Source of the DNA: Comamonas odontotermitis
Lineage (GTDB): Bacteria > Pseudomonadota > Gammaproteobacteria > Burkholderiales > Burkholderiaceae_C
Reading direction: 5' to 3'
Length of the DNA: 64,000 nucleotides
Assembly: GCF_020080045.1 (NCBI RefSeq)
Contig: NZ_CP083451.1
Location: 3,335,001 to 3,399,000, forward strand
A model generated the notes under the pieces. It searched no databases and had not been told where the DNA came from. It saw only the letters and a program-made list of their open reading frames with translations. The position numbers were made by a program, and so were the translations under genes. Below are positions 17,758-25,987 of this stretch, piece by piece (within the stretch, counting starts at the first letter, position 1; each line of letters opens with the position of its first letter).

Positions 17758-18161
17758 GCGTGCACCTTGGGTTGCAGGGGCAACACCATGCGCTGCAGGA
17801 TGCGCTCCAGCGCATGGTCGCCATGCAGGCACAGGCCCGTGTGCACAGCCGAGGTCTGGATGATGCTGCTGCGCTTGGCAGTAAGCCAGTGAAAACGCGC
17901 GCGGAACGGCAATTGCGCAATCGGCCCGCCTTCAGGCCGGCCCTCGCAAATGGCGATGATGCTGCCCAGGTGCCGGTACACCATCTCCAGATCGGCCTGC
18001 GGGTCCAGCGCCAGCAGCCGCGCCTCATCCAGCGCCATGGCAGCCTGCAGGTAACCGCTGCGCTGGCAGGAGACGATCACCCCGGCGTTGATGAATTCCT
18101 CGCGCTCCACCCGGGGTACCACGCGCACGACAGCGTAGTCATATACATCATGCGCGTGCAT
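17754..18161 (-). CDS. DUF3037 domain protein
   Basis: The 135-residue protein carries DUF3037 landmarks: an N-terminal YDYAVVRVVPRVEREEFINAGVIV and a central FRARFHWLTAKRSSIIQTSAVHTGL. The family has no assigned activity; members are typically encoded beside a HipA-like kinase, as here. ATG 18161 is chosen over 18188 because it starts the conserved domain and overlaps the kinase gene by only 14 bases. Its stop overlaps cobQ. The protein is embedded in a B12 operon but has no known cobalamin function. Confidence 0.85.
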   Translation of the reverse strand: MHAHDVYDYAVVRVVPRVEREEFINAGVIVSCQRSGYLQAAMALDEARLLALDPQADLEMVYRHLGSIIAICEGRPEGGPIAQLPFRARFHWLTAKRSSIIQTSAVHTGLCLHGDHALERILQRMVLPLQPKVHA

Positions 18162-18954
18162 CGATGGCTCCTTGCAACCAGCGGCCACGGTCCTGCAGAC
18201 GGGCCAGAAAATAATTCACATAGGCGGCGCGGTGGGCCTGCGGATCGGCCAGCGCATCGCTGTGGCGGTCTTGCGCCGCCTGGTTCAGAAAGCAGTCGGG
18301 CACGGCCGCCACAATGGCCTCCAGCACCGGGGCAGTCAACTGCCCTGCCATCGCCGCGTCCACCTGTGCAAGCTGCGAGGCTTGCGGCAGCAGCACATGG
18401 TCCGCAATCGGGGCATAGGGCTTGCCAGGGTCAGCGACCACCCCTTCCCAGGCGTGGTGAAAGGTGAGCGTAGCCCCATGGTCGATCAGCCAGGGGCGGC
18501 GCTGCCACATCAGCAGATTGGTGTTGCGCGCCGTGCGGTCAACGTTGCTGACCAGGGTGTCGAACCACACCAGGCGCGATGCAAAGCCGCTGTCCACCAT
18601 ATCGACTGCGGGGTCGAAATTCACCGACCCGGGCAGGTAATCCAGCCCCACGTTCAGGCCGTCACTGGCACGTATCAGGTCCTGGATTTCAGGATCGGGT
18701 TCGGTCTGCGCCAGCTTGGCATCCAGCCGGGCCAGCACGATCTCGGGAATGGGCAAGCCAAGCGCCCGGGCAATGCCGCCCGAAATCAGCTCGGCCATCA
18801 GGGCGCGCACGCCCTGCCCCGCGCCGCGGAACTTGAGCACGTACAGGCCCAGATCGTCCGCCTCGACCACGGCGGGCATCGAGCCGCCTTCGCGCAAGGG
18901 GGTGACATAGCGCTCCACCACAACGGAGCGCAGGGAAGGAATTGGTGAGTCCAT
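18148..18954 (-). CDS. HipA-like kinase family protein
   Basis: This 268-residue protein is related to the HipA/PI-kinase-like fold. Candidate active-site residues are K41 (VLKF), E55 (MAELISG), the catalytic loop D139-x4-N144 (SNVDRTARNTN) and the metal-binding D158 (LIDHGA). It is much shorter than HipA toxins (about 440 residues) and no HipB-like antitoxin is adjacent. Its constant neighbour is DUF3037, with a 14-base overlap. It lies 58 bases after cobC in the same direction and so is part of the cobalamin transcript. The substrate is unknown; it could phosphorylate a protein or small molecule. Confidence 0.83.
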   Translation of the reverse strand: MDSPIPSLRSVVVERYVTPLREGGSMPAVVEADDLGLYVLKFRGAGQGVRALMAELISGGIARALGLPIPEIVLARLDAKLAQTEPDPEIQDLIRASDGLNVGLDYLPGSVNFDPAVDMVDSGFASRLVWFDTLVSNVDRTARNTNLLMWQRRPWLIDHGATLTFHHAWEGVVADPGKPYAPIADHVLLPQASQLAQVDAAMAGQLTAPVLEAIVAAVPDCFLNQAAQDRHSDALADPQAHRAAYVNYFLARLQDRGRWLQGAIDARA

Positions 18955-19012
18955 GCGAAATGGTAGCGCCGGTTGGATGCCCTCGGGGCTGGTCGCGCTG
19001 ATTCTCTATGAG

Positions 19013-20008
19013 TTAGGGCAAAGCGCTCCAGGCCTGCTCCAGCGCTGCCTGCGACGCAGGCGGCAGCACGCCCAGGCGCACGTGGCCGGGCAAGCCGAAA
19101 CTGGCACAGTCGCGCAGCTTGATGCCCTGCGTACGCAGGCAGGCCAGGCGTTGCACGAGTGCTTCTTCGTCCAGAGATGGCCGTGCCACAAAGTAATTGG
19201 CCTGGTGGCCGGGCTCCACCGCCCAGCCCAGCTGCTCACACAACGCCAGTTGCTGTCGCTTCCAGATTCGCAGGCTTTGCAGGCCCAGGGCCAGCCATTG
19301 CTGCACTTCGTCGGTCGTCCAGGCGTCCAGCATGGCCACGCCGTGCGCGCCCACCACCCAGGATGGCGCCAGCGCGTGCAGCGCGCAAAGCGCCTCATCC
19401 GTGGCGTGGAGCGGGGCAATCGCGTAGGCGGCACGCACCCCCGTCATGCCCAGGGCCTTGTTGGGCGTCCACAGCTGCCACAGGCCATCCAGGTTGCGCT
19501 GAGGTGCTTCACCTTCCAGCCACAGAGGGCGGTAGGCACAATCCAGAACATGCAAGCCCCGCCCTGCAGACGCTGAGACGGTATCCAACTGGCCAAGCGG
19601 GCTCGATGGCTCACAGAACCAGTGCAGATCACCATGCCCCATGCCAGCCTCTGCGCTGTCGCGCCGCTGCAGCGCCAGCCCCCACACCTGTGCGGCATGC
19701 GCATAGTCGCCGTAGTGGCGGCGGGGCAAGGTAACGGCCGATGCACCATTGCGCGCCGCATATTGGGTGATCCGGTGAATCAGCTCGCTGCTGCTGCCGC
19801 CGATGACGATGCGCCGCTCCTCCACCGCGTGAAAGGCCGCCAGCCGCTCCCGCAGCCCTGTATAGAGCGGATCGGGGTACTGCGCTACATGCGCAGCCTG
19901 CAGGGCCGCCACCGCCGCAGGGCACGGCCCGAAAGCGTTGCGGTTGGTGGAAAAATCGTGCGCGGGCACACCCAGCGCGTCGGTGCCGCCATGGAGGCCT
20001 TCAAGCAT
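19013..20008 (-). CDS. cobC: threonine-phosphate decarboxylase / aminotransferase-like CobC
   Basis: This PLP enzyme of 331 residues resembles CobC/CobD, which makes (R)-1-amino-2-propanol phosphate for the nucleotide loop. An N-terminal HGG is followed by DFSTNRNAFGPCP, the counterpart of the usual DFSxNxNPLGPP. The likely PLP lysine is K184 in TPNKALGMTGVRAAY. The usual NPxNPTG motif reads EPSSPLG here, a drift seen in distant members. The context is decisive, since the gene overlaps cbiB by 8 bases, and CbiB uses the product. The naming differs between organisms (CobC in Pseudomonas, CobD in Salmonella). Confidence 0.87.
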   Translation of the reverse strand: MLEGLHGGTDALGVPAHDFSTNRNAFGPCPAAVAALQAAHVAQYPDPLYTGLRERLAAFHAVEERRIVIGGSSSELIHRITQYAARNGASAVTLPRRHYGDYAHAAQVWGLALQRRDSAEAGMGHGDLHWFCEPSSPLGQLDTVSASAGRGLHVLDCAYRPLWLEGEAPQRNLDGLWQLWTPNKALGMTGVRAAYAIAPLHATDEALCALHALAPSWVVGAHGVAMLDAWTTDEVQQWLALGLQSLRIWKRQQLALCEQLGWAVEPGHQANYFVARPSLDEEALVQRLACLRTQGIKLRDCASFGLPGHVRLGVLPPASQAALEQAWSALP

Positions 20009-21077
20009 GGCGAGTCCCCATCCACAACGCTATTGAAAAAATAGCTACCAGCACGCATACCACCTGCGCCACAATCACTTTGGAGGCCAGCTTTACGGCC
20101 TGCTGCAGGTGCGGCGCCCCGGGTGCCATGCCCTGCGGATTCAGCTGGTACACCCCCGGCTTGGACAGGTGCACGCCCAGCGCCAGTGCCATCGCACCCA
20201 TGGGCCAGCCGCCATTGGGCGAAGGCGTCACACGCGCATCACGCCGCAGTGCACCCCAGGCAACGCCGCCTGCCAGCAGCGCCAGCCAGGCGGCGGTAAG
20301 GCGTGCAGGCACCCAGTTGAGCACATCGTCCGCCCGCGCCGCCCATTTTCCAGCCCACTGCCAGTAACGGCGATCTTCGCCCTGCCCGCGCCAGCCGGGG
20401 TAGCCCCACATGGCATCTGCCGTGTTGGCCAGGCGGTACACCGCCGCACCTGGCACGCCTGCAATGGCAAACCAGAAGAGCGGCGCAATGACGGAGTCGC
20501 CCAGGTTCTCGGCCAGGGTTTCGATGGCGCTTTCACGCACGGTGGAGGCATCCAGTTGGGAGGTATCGCGGCTCACCAGCCACGACAGGCGCTCGCGGCC
20601 CGCTGGCAATGACTGCTGCAGCGCAGCTTCAACGGCCAGCACCTCGTCCCTCAGCATGCGCCAGGACAGCAGCGGCTTGAGCAGCACCCCCATGAACACA
20701 CCAGCCAGCCACCAGGGCTGGTGGGGCAGCAGAAAGAGAATGGCCCAGTAGACTACAAAAACAATAGCTGCCAGCGCGCACCATGCAACCATTCCCAATA
20801 CAAATCGCATCCAATCTTGCGACTGCTCTGCGCGGGGCGCTATGTATTTTCCTATCACGCCCAGCAGCTTGCCCATGTAGACGACCGGGTGCAGCCAGGC
20901 AGGTGGCTCGCCCCACAGCCGGTCCAGCGCCAAGGCCACCAGCACGGCAATCAAGGCGCACAGCAGATTCTGCGACCACAGCACCGCCGCATCTGGCGCG
21001 GCCGTGAGCGCCCGGTACAGCCAGCCCAGCGGGCTGAAGGACCAGGCGAGCAGTTCCGACCAGGTGATGGCCGTCAT
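20001..21077 (-). CDS. cbiB: adenosylcobinamide-phosphate synthase CbiB/CobD
   Basis: This integral membrane enzyme attaches aminopropanol phosphate to adenosylcobyric acid. The 358-residue protein has several hydrophobic segments. Family motifs include LDRLWGEPPAWLHPVVYMG, SRDTSQLDASTVRESAIETLAEN, PLFWFAIAGVPGAAVYRLANTADAMWGY and SPNGGWPMGAMA. ATG 21077 overlaps the stop of bluB (ATGA), and its 3' end overlaps cobC. Two short AT-rich mini-repeats that read ATAGCT are carried within its coding sequence (about 20028-20055 and 20755-20775). Confidence 0.94.
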   Translation of the reverse strand: MTAITWSELLAWSFSPLGWLYRALTAAPDAAVLWSQNLLCALIAVLVALALDRLWGEPPAWLHPVVYMGKLLGVIGKYIAPRAEQSQDWMRFVLGMVAWCALAAIVFVVYWAILFLLPHQPWWLAGVFMGVLLKPLLSWRMLRDEVLAVEAALQQSLPAGRERLSWLVSRDTSQLDASTVRESAIETLAENLGDSVIAPLFWFAIAGVPGAAVYRLANTADAMWGYPGWRGQGEDRRYWQWAGKWAARADDVLNWVPARLTAAWLALLAGGVAWGALRRDARVTPSPNGGWPMGAMALALGVHLSKPGVYQLNPQGMAPGAPHLQQAVKLASKVIVAQVVCVLVAIFSIALWMGTRHA

Positions 21078-21772
21078 GCCGCAGGCGGCCCCTCGGTCCA
21101 GACATCGTCCATCAGCATGTCTTCCAGCGGTGCACGGCAGGCCCATTTCTCCTGTTGCAGCATCGGCTCGGCATAGTAGGCGGCAACAGGTCCCAGGCAT
21201 AACACGCCCAGCGGGTGGGCGCCTGCTGGCATTTGCAGCAGTTGCGCCAGCGCCTGCGGATCGAAAATGGATACCCAGCCCATGCCCAGCCCTTCGGCGC
21301 GCACGGCCAGCCACAGGTTCTGGATGGCGCAGGCTGCACTGGCGATGTCCATCTCGGGCAGGGTGCGGCGGCCAAAGATGTGAGCCTCGCGCCCTGGCGG
21401 CATGGCCACCACCAGCACCTCGGCGGCATCCAGCACGCCCTGCACCTTGAGCTTCATGAAATCTTCCTCGCGCTCGCCCAGTGCGCGGGCAGTGCGTACG
21501 CGCTCCTCCTCGACCAGTGCATGGATGGTCTGGCGCAAGGCAGCGTTTTTCACGCGGATGAAACGCCAGGGCTGCATGAAGCCCACGCTGGGCGCATGGT
21601 GCGCCGCGCGCAAGAGGCGCAGCAATACCTCCTCAGGCACAGCGCCACCGGCAAAGTGACGCATGTCGCGCCGCTCGTAGATGGCCCGGTAGACAGCCGC
21701 GCGCTCCGCCTCGGTGAACGGCGTGGCGGCAATCATGGCCGCCGCTGGGGGAGGAATCGGTGTATCGGGCAT
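21074..21772 (-). CDS. bluB: 5,6-dimethylbenzimidazole synthase BluB
   Basis: BluB uses O2 to cannibalise reduced FMN and form 5,6-dimethylbenzimidazole, the lower ligand of cobalamin. The 232-residue protein has the nitroreductase-like fold signature: the N-terminal YERRDMRHFAGG, HHAPSVGFMQPWRFI, and the later GLGMGWVSIFD and PVAAYYAEP. BluB is aerobic, so the organism can make its own lower ligand under oxygen and supply CobT. It starts 68 bases after cobO and overlaps cbiB by 4 bases. Confidence 0.94.
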   Translation of the reverse strand: MPDTPIPPPAAAMIAATPFTEAERAAVYRAIYERRDMRHFAGGAVPEEVLLRLLRAAHHAPSVGFMQPWRFIRVKNAALRQTIHALVEEERVRTARALGEREEDFMKLKVQGVLDAAEVLVVAMPPGREAHIFGRRTLPEMDIASAACAIQNLWLAVRAEGLGMGWVSIFDPQALAQLLQMPAGAHPLGVLCLGPVAAYYAEPMLQQEKWACRAPLEDMLMDDVWTEGPPAA

Positions 21773-21839
21773 GGTTCGATTGTGGACCTTTATGTCACCG
21801 GCGGGTCAGCAGGGCAACAGGACTGGAGTCCGTTAACGC

Positions 21840-22409
21840 TCAATCCTCAATGCCCCGTTGGGCAGGAATACCCGCCTGGAAGGCATGCTTGATGAGCTTC
21901 ATCTCGGTTACCGTGTCGGCGATGTCGATGATCTCCTGCGGGCAGCGCCGGCCCGTGAGGCAGACGTGCACGTCCTTGGGTCGCGCAGCCAGCGTATCGA
22001 GCACCTCCTGCAACGGCAGCCAGCCGTAGATCAGCGGGTAGGTGACTTCATCGAGTACCACGAGGAAGTACTCGCCCGACAGGATGGCCGCCCGGGCCTT
22101 TTCCCAGCCGTCGCGCGCCAGCTGGCCCGACTGCTCCAGATCCTTGCTCTTCCAGCTGAAGCCGTCGCCCAGGCCTTCGATGGGCAGCCCCACCTGATCG
22201 GCCAGCCGGTGCTCGCCAAAGCGCGCCGTGGGCACCTTCATGAACTGGAACACCTTGACGGCCTTGCCCCGGCCCGTGGCACGGAAGGCCAGGCCAAAGG
22301 CAGCCGTGCTCTTGCCCTTGCCGTCGCCGGTGTTGACGATGACGAGGCCGCGGCGTTCACCCTCGGGCTTTTCGTAAGGTTTTTCGGTGGGAGGAGTTTC
22401 GATCTGCAT
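21840..22409 (-). CDS. cobO: cob(I)yrinic acid a,c-diamide adenosyltransferase
   Basis: CobO/BtuR transfers the adenosyl group of ATP to cob(I)alamin or precursors, needed for both de novo synthesis and salvage. The 189-residue protein has the P-loop [10 protein letters not shown] near residue 27 and the family strings [32 protein letters not shown] and [24 protein letters not shown] 22409 is chosen because upstream residues are not family-like. A gap of 109 bases separates it from btuD, in which I see no clear terminator. Confidence 0.95.
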   Translation of the reverse strand: MQIETPPTEKPYEKPEGERRGLVIVNTGDGKGKSTAAFGLAFRATGRGKAVKVFQFMKVPTARFGEHRLADQVGLPIEGLGDGFSWKSKDLEQSGQLARDGWEKARAAILSGEYFLVVLDEVTYPLIYGWLPLQEVLDTLAARPKDVHVCLTGRRCPQEIIDIADTVTEMKLIKHAFQAGIPAQRGIED

Positions 22410-22518
22410 GTTTTTCCTTCTCAGGGTTGCAAGCGGCACACACCACCCACAGCGTTTAAAAATTTGACGCATCCGGGATGAGACACGCCGGACAGAGCCG
22501 CCCAGGCAGCGGGATTCT

Positions 22519-23316
22519 TCATTTCGCCATACGCGGCAACGCCATCCACAGGCCATCGATGCTGCGCACCTGGATGCGGTCGTCAAACACCGCTTCGAGC
22601 GCCGCATGGGTGGCAAGATCGCTGCAGGCGCCCTGGTGTACCACCCGGCCCTCCTGCAGGATCAGCATGTCATCTGCCAGCAGCGCCACCGAGATTTCGT
22701 GCAGCACGCTGATGACTGTGGTGCCCTGGCTGGTGAGCGCACGCACGCTGTCCACCCAGTCGGTCTGGTGCGGCGGGTCGAGGTTGGCGAGCGGTTCATC
22801 CATCAGCAGCACCTGGGCCTGCACCGCCAGCGCCCGGGCCAGCAGCACCCGCTGGCGTTCACCGCCCGAGAGTTCCACCACCGGGCGGTGGCGCCACTCC
22901 CAGGCCTGGGTCTGGCGCAGGCAGCGCTCCACAATGGCGTGATCTTCGTGGCTGGGCGCCGCCAGCCAGGGCTGGTGCGGCAGGCGACCGAGCAAGGCCA
23001 CATCCAGCACCGTCAAGTCTTCGGTGGTCACCTCACCCTGCCCCAGCCAGGCCAGCGCCTGGGCGCGCGCCTTGCGCGGCCACGACTGCAGCGGTTTGCC
23101 CAGCAGATGCACCTGGCCCTGCAGGCCATGCGCGGGCCACAGGCCGCTCAGGACCTTCAGCAGGCTCGATTTACCTGCGCCATTGGGGCCGACGATGCTG
23201 GTCCACCGGCCCTTGGCAAACCCGGCAGACAGGCCATGCAATATCGGCTTGGAATGCACGCTGGCGCATATCTGACGAGCAGCAATAGCTATGATTTCGG
23301 TAGTATTTTGCAGCAT
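22519..23316 (-). CDS. btuD: vitamin B12 ABC importer ATP-binding protein
   Basis: This 265-residue ABC ATPase has Walker [13 protein letters not shown], signature [15 protein letters not shown], Walker [12 protein letters not shown] and switch histidine VLHEI. It is the ATPase of a FecCD-type importer, encoded directly after the permease gene (TGATG overlap at 23316). Gene order with btuC, btuF and cobalamin genes under a cobalamin riboswitch identifies corrinoid as the substrate. The N terminus is partly encoded by an AT-rich ATAGCTATT mini-repeat. Confidence 0.88.
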   Translation of the reverse strand: MLQNTTEIIAIAARQICASVHSKPILHGLSAGFAKGRWTSIVGPNGAGKSSLLKVLSGLWPAHGLQGQVHLLGKPLQSWPRKARAQALAWLGQGEVTTEDLTVLDVALLGRLPHQPWLAAPSHEDHAIVERCLRQTQAWEWRHRPVVELSGGERQRVLLARALAVQAQVLLMDEPLANLDPPHQTDWVDSVRALTSQGTTVISVLHEISVALLADDMLILQEGRVVHQGACSDLATHAALEAVFDDRIQVRSIDGLWMALPRMAK

Positions 23317-24362
23317 CACATGGCTCCTGCCGCCCGGGTACTGCGGTGCATGCGCCACAGCAGATAGGTGCCGCCCAGTGCGGCAGTCAGCACGCCTACC
23401 GGCAACTCCTGCGGCGCCACCAACCACCGCGCCAGAATGTCTGCGGCCAGCAGCAGCGTGCCGCCCATGGCAGCGGCCAACAAGGTGCTGCGGCCGTGGC
23501 CGATGCGCACCAGGCTGCGCACCAGGTGCGGTGCAGCCAGCCCCACAAAGGCAATCAGGCCAGTCTGGGCCACAGACGTTCCCGTCGCCAGCGCCAGCAC
23601 CGCCACCAAGCCGTAGCGCAGTTGCGTCAGCGGCAAGCCCAGGCTGGTGGCCGTGGCTTCGCCCAGCGTCAGGCCATCGAGCACCCGCGAGCAGGCCCAG
23701 GTGGCCAGTGCACAGACCAGCAGTACCCCGCCCATCAGTGCGCAGCCCTCCCAGCCCACAAAGGCCGAAGTGCCCAGCGTGAAGGCCTGCATGGCTTGCA
23801 GGATGTCAGGGTGCTTCAATTCCAGCAGATCGCGCACGGCGCCCAGCACCACGCCCACAATCACACCCGCCAGCAAGAGGCGCAAGGTGTTTTGCACATT
23901 GCGCGCCAGCACCACGGTCAGGCCCACGGCGCAGGCAGCGCCGGCAAAGGCCATGCCCGTCATGCCCAGCCGGTAGACGAAGCTCAGGCTGGTGAGGGAC
24001 GAGCCCATCAGCACCAGGCCCACGGCGCTGCCCAGCGATGCACCCGATGCGCTGCCCAGCAGGTACGGATCTGCCAGCGGGTTGCGAAACAGGCCTTGCG
24101 CCACCGCCCCGGCAAGGCCAAGCAGCGCGCCTGCCAGCCAGGCGCCCAGGGAGCGCGGCAGGCGGATGTCCATCACGATCTGCCAGGCGGTGGCGTCGTC
24201 CCGCATGCGCAGCACGCTCTCCCAGCCGGTGCTGCCCACGCTGGCGCCCACCATCAACAGCGCGACGGAAAGCAGCAGCAACACCAGCGCCAGCCAGCCG
24301 CTGCGGCGCTGGCCGGGGGCGCATTCGTGCCGTAGCGCCTGCTCTGCCGAAGCCGCCATCAA
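23316..24362 (-). CDS. btuC: vitamin B12 ABC importer permease, FecCD/BtuC family
   Basis: This 348-residue inner-membrane protein has about ten hydrophobic segments. BtuC/FecCD family motifs include RLPRSLGAWLAGALLGLAGAVAQGLFRNPLADPYLLGSASGA and GLAAPHLVRSLVRIGHGR. The gene overlaps both neighbours: 4 bases with btuF and 1 base with btuD. It forms the channel for corrinoid crossing from BtuF into the cytoplasm. Confidence 0.9.
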   Translation of the reverse strand: MMAASAEQALRHECAPGQRRSGWLALVLLLLSVALLMVGASVGSTGWESVLRMRDDATAWQIVMDIRLPRSLGAWLAGALLGLAGAVAQGLFRNPLADPYLLGSASGASLGSAVGLVLMGSSLTSLSFVYRLGMTGMAFAGAACAVGLTVVLARNVQNTLRLLLAGVIVGVVLGAVRDLLELKHPDILQAMQAFTLGTSAFVGWEGCALMGGVLLVCALATWACSRVLDGLTLGEATATSLGLPLTQLRYGLVAVLALATGTSVAQTGLIAFVGLAAPHLVRSLVRIGHGRSTLLAAAMGGTLLLAADILARWLVAPQELPVGVLTAALGGTYLLWRMHRSTRAAGAM

Positions 24363-25387
24363 CGCTGCCCTCCTTCGGCCGGCTTTTCTGCGCCTTGCTT
24401 TTTTGGTGCCTTGTCAATCAGGCACTGCGCAATCAGGTGGGCGGCCTCTGCCATGCGCGGGCCGGGGCGCACAATGGTGTAGGAATCCTGGTCGTTGAAG
24501 ACACACAGGTTCCCGCCCTTGATGGCCTTGAGGCTGTTCCAGCCCGGGTAGCTGGTGGCAGCCTGCATGCTGCGATTGCCCAGCATGATCACGTCGGGCT
24601 GGGAGCGCAGCAGAAACTCGGGGCTCAGGCGCGGAAACGGCCCCAGTTCGGCAGGCACCACGTTGTCCACCCCCAGCTGGGCCAGAATTTCTCCGATGAA
24701 GGACTGCGGACCTGCCGCATACGGGCCCCGGCTCACTTCAAAATACACCCGGCTGTTCCTGGCAGAGGCAGGTACACGCTGCGCTGCATCGGCCACGCCC
24801 GCCTGCAGCTCGCGCCACACCCGGTCGGCACCTTCTGCTGCAGGCACGCCCAGCACCTGGCCCAGTTGTTGCAGCACCTTGTGCACACCGGCCTGCGATT
24901 TCACTTCCAGCGCCGCCACTTTCACGCCCAGCGCTTCCAGCCGCTCGGCCACCTTCGAGGCATGCGACATCAGCACCAGGTCAGGCTTGAGCGCCACGAT
25001 GGATTCCACGCTCGGATCCAGCCCTCCGCCCACTATCGGCAGTTTCTTGACTGCCAGGGGCCAGTCCGAATAGCGATCCACCCCGACCAGCCGGTCGCAC
25101 AGGCCCAGGGCGCAGGTGCTTTCGGTCAGCGAAGGCAGCAGGCTGACGATGCGCTGCGGCGGCCGTGCCAGTTGCACGGTCTTGCCACGATCGTCGGTGA
25201 TGGGCTGGGGAGCGAGGCGCGCGGATTCGGCCAGCACCGGAATGGCTGCGGCACGCCCGGCGGTGGGCAATTCCTTCGCACTGGCCGCTACTGCGCCCAG
25301 CAATGCTGCTGCCACTGCGGTACCTGCGGTACGCACGGCAAGCAGCAGGAGGGAGGAATTTGGAAAATGCATAAAACGGGCCATCAT
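24359..25387 (-). CDS. btuF: cobalamin-binding periplasmic protein
   Basis: This helical-backbone binding protein has 342 residues. Hydrophobic residues 10-33 followed by VAASA form a signal peptide. The binding core starts at about residue 65 (PPQRIVSLLPSLTESTCALG), typical of BtuF. Later landmarks are GVDRYSDWP, LKPDLVLMS, AQLGVDNVVP and the C-terminal RPGPRMAEAAHL. The start at 25387 overlaps the cobU stop (ATGA). The C terminus has a Lys/Glu-rich tail of about 20 residues. It delivers corrinoid to BtuC. Confidence 0.88.
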   Translation of the reverse strand: MMARFMHFPNSSLLLLAVRTAGTAVAAALLGAVAASAKELPTAGRAAAIPVLAESARLAPQPITDDRGKTVQLARPPQRIVSLLPSLTESTCALGLCDRLVGVDRYSDWPLAVKKLPIVGGGLDPSVESIVALKPDLVLMSHASKVAERLEALGVKVAALEVKSQAGVHKVLQQLGQVLGVPAAEGADRVWRELQAGVADAAQRVPASARNSRVYFEVSRGPYAAGPQSFIGEILAQLGVDNVVPAELGPFPRLSPEFLLRSQPDVIMLGNRSMQAATSYPGWNSLKAIKGGNLCVFNDQDSYTIVRPGPRMAEAAHLIAQCLIDKAPKKQGAEKPAEGGQR

Positions 25388-25986
25388 TTCATGTGCAGAG
25401 GCAAACCTGCGGCCATCAGTGTGACGCGGTTGCACACCGCAGCCGTTTGTTGGTTGAGCACGCCCAGCGCATCGACAAAGGCGCGTACTTCGCGGCCCAT
25501 GGGAATCACGCCCAGGCCGATCTCGTTGCTGACCAGGATGACCGGGCCGGGCGCACGCTCAATCGCTCCTAAAAAAAGAGCTTGTTGCGCTTGCCAGTTG
25601 TGCGCTAAAGCCTGATTTTTCTCAAGTTCTGGTGCAGGCATCAGCCAGTTGGTCAGCCACAGGGTCAGGCAATCGATGATCAGCAGATGCTGCGGCCCGC
25701 TGCATGCGGCTATCGCCTGCGCCACATCGCGCGGCGCTTCCACCGTGCCCAGTTGCGCCACGCGTGCGGCGCGGTCGCTCTGGTGGCGGGCAATGCGGGC
25801 TTTCATTTCATCGTCGTAGGCAGTGCCGGTGGCGATCAGACTGGCGGTGTAACCCGCGCCCTGCTGCAGCCATTGGCGCGCCAGCAGCTCTGCCTGCCGT
25901 GATTTACCGGATTTCTGCCCGCCCAGCAGCAAGAGCTTGAGCGCTGCACCATTCACTGAAAACGAAGGTTCTGCCATGGCTGCCAT
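25384..25986 (-). CDS. cobU: adenosylcobinamide kinase / guanylyltransferase
   Basis: This bifunctional enzyme phosphorylates adenosylcobinamide and then transfers GMP to it. The 200-residue protein has the P-loop LGGQKSGKSRQAE at 21-33, the Walker B-like IIDCLTLWLTN and the family motif LVSNEIGLGVIPMGREVRAFVDALG. Residues about 119-140 form an insertion before the last motif. They are encoded by AT-richer DNA that looks like a dispersed repeat (25560-25625). The start at 25986 is 2 bases after the cobB stop. Its 3' end overlaps btuF. Confidence 0.94.
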   Translation of the reverse strand: MAAMAEPSFSVNGAALKLLLLGGQKSGKSRQAELLARQWLQQGAGYTASLIATGTAYDDEMKARIARHQSDRAARVAQLGTVEAPRDVAQAIAACSGPQHLLIIDCLTLWLTNWLMPAPELEKNQALAHNWQAQQALFLGAIERAPGPVILVSNEIGLGVIPMGREVRAFVDALGVLNQQTAAVCNRVTLMAAGLPLHMK

Positions 25987-25987
25987 C

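Noticed and set aside
18148..18954. Classical HipBA toxin-antitoxin module
   Set aside because: No small helix-turn-helix HipB gene is adjacent; the kinase-like protein is much shorter than HipA and the neighbour is DUF3037.
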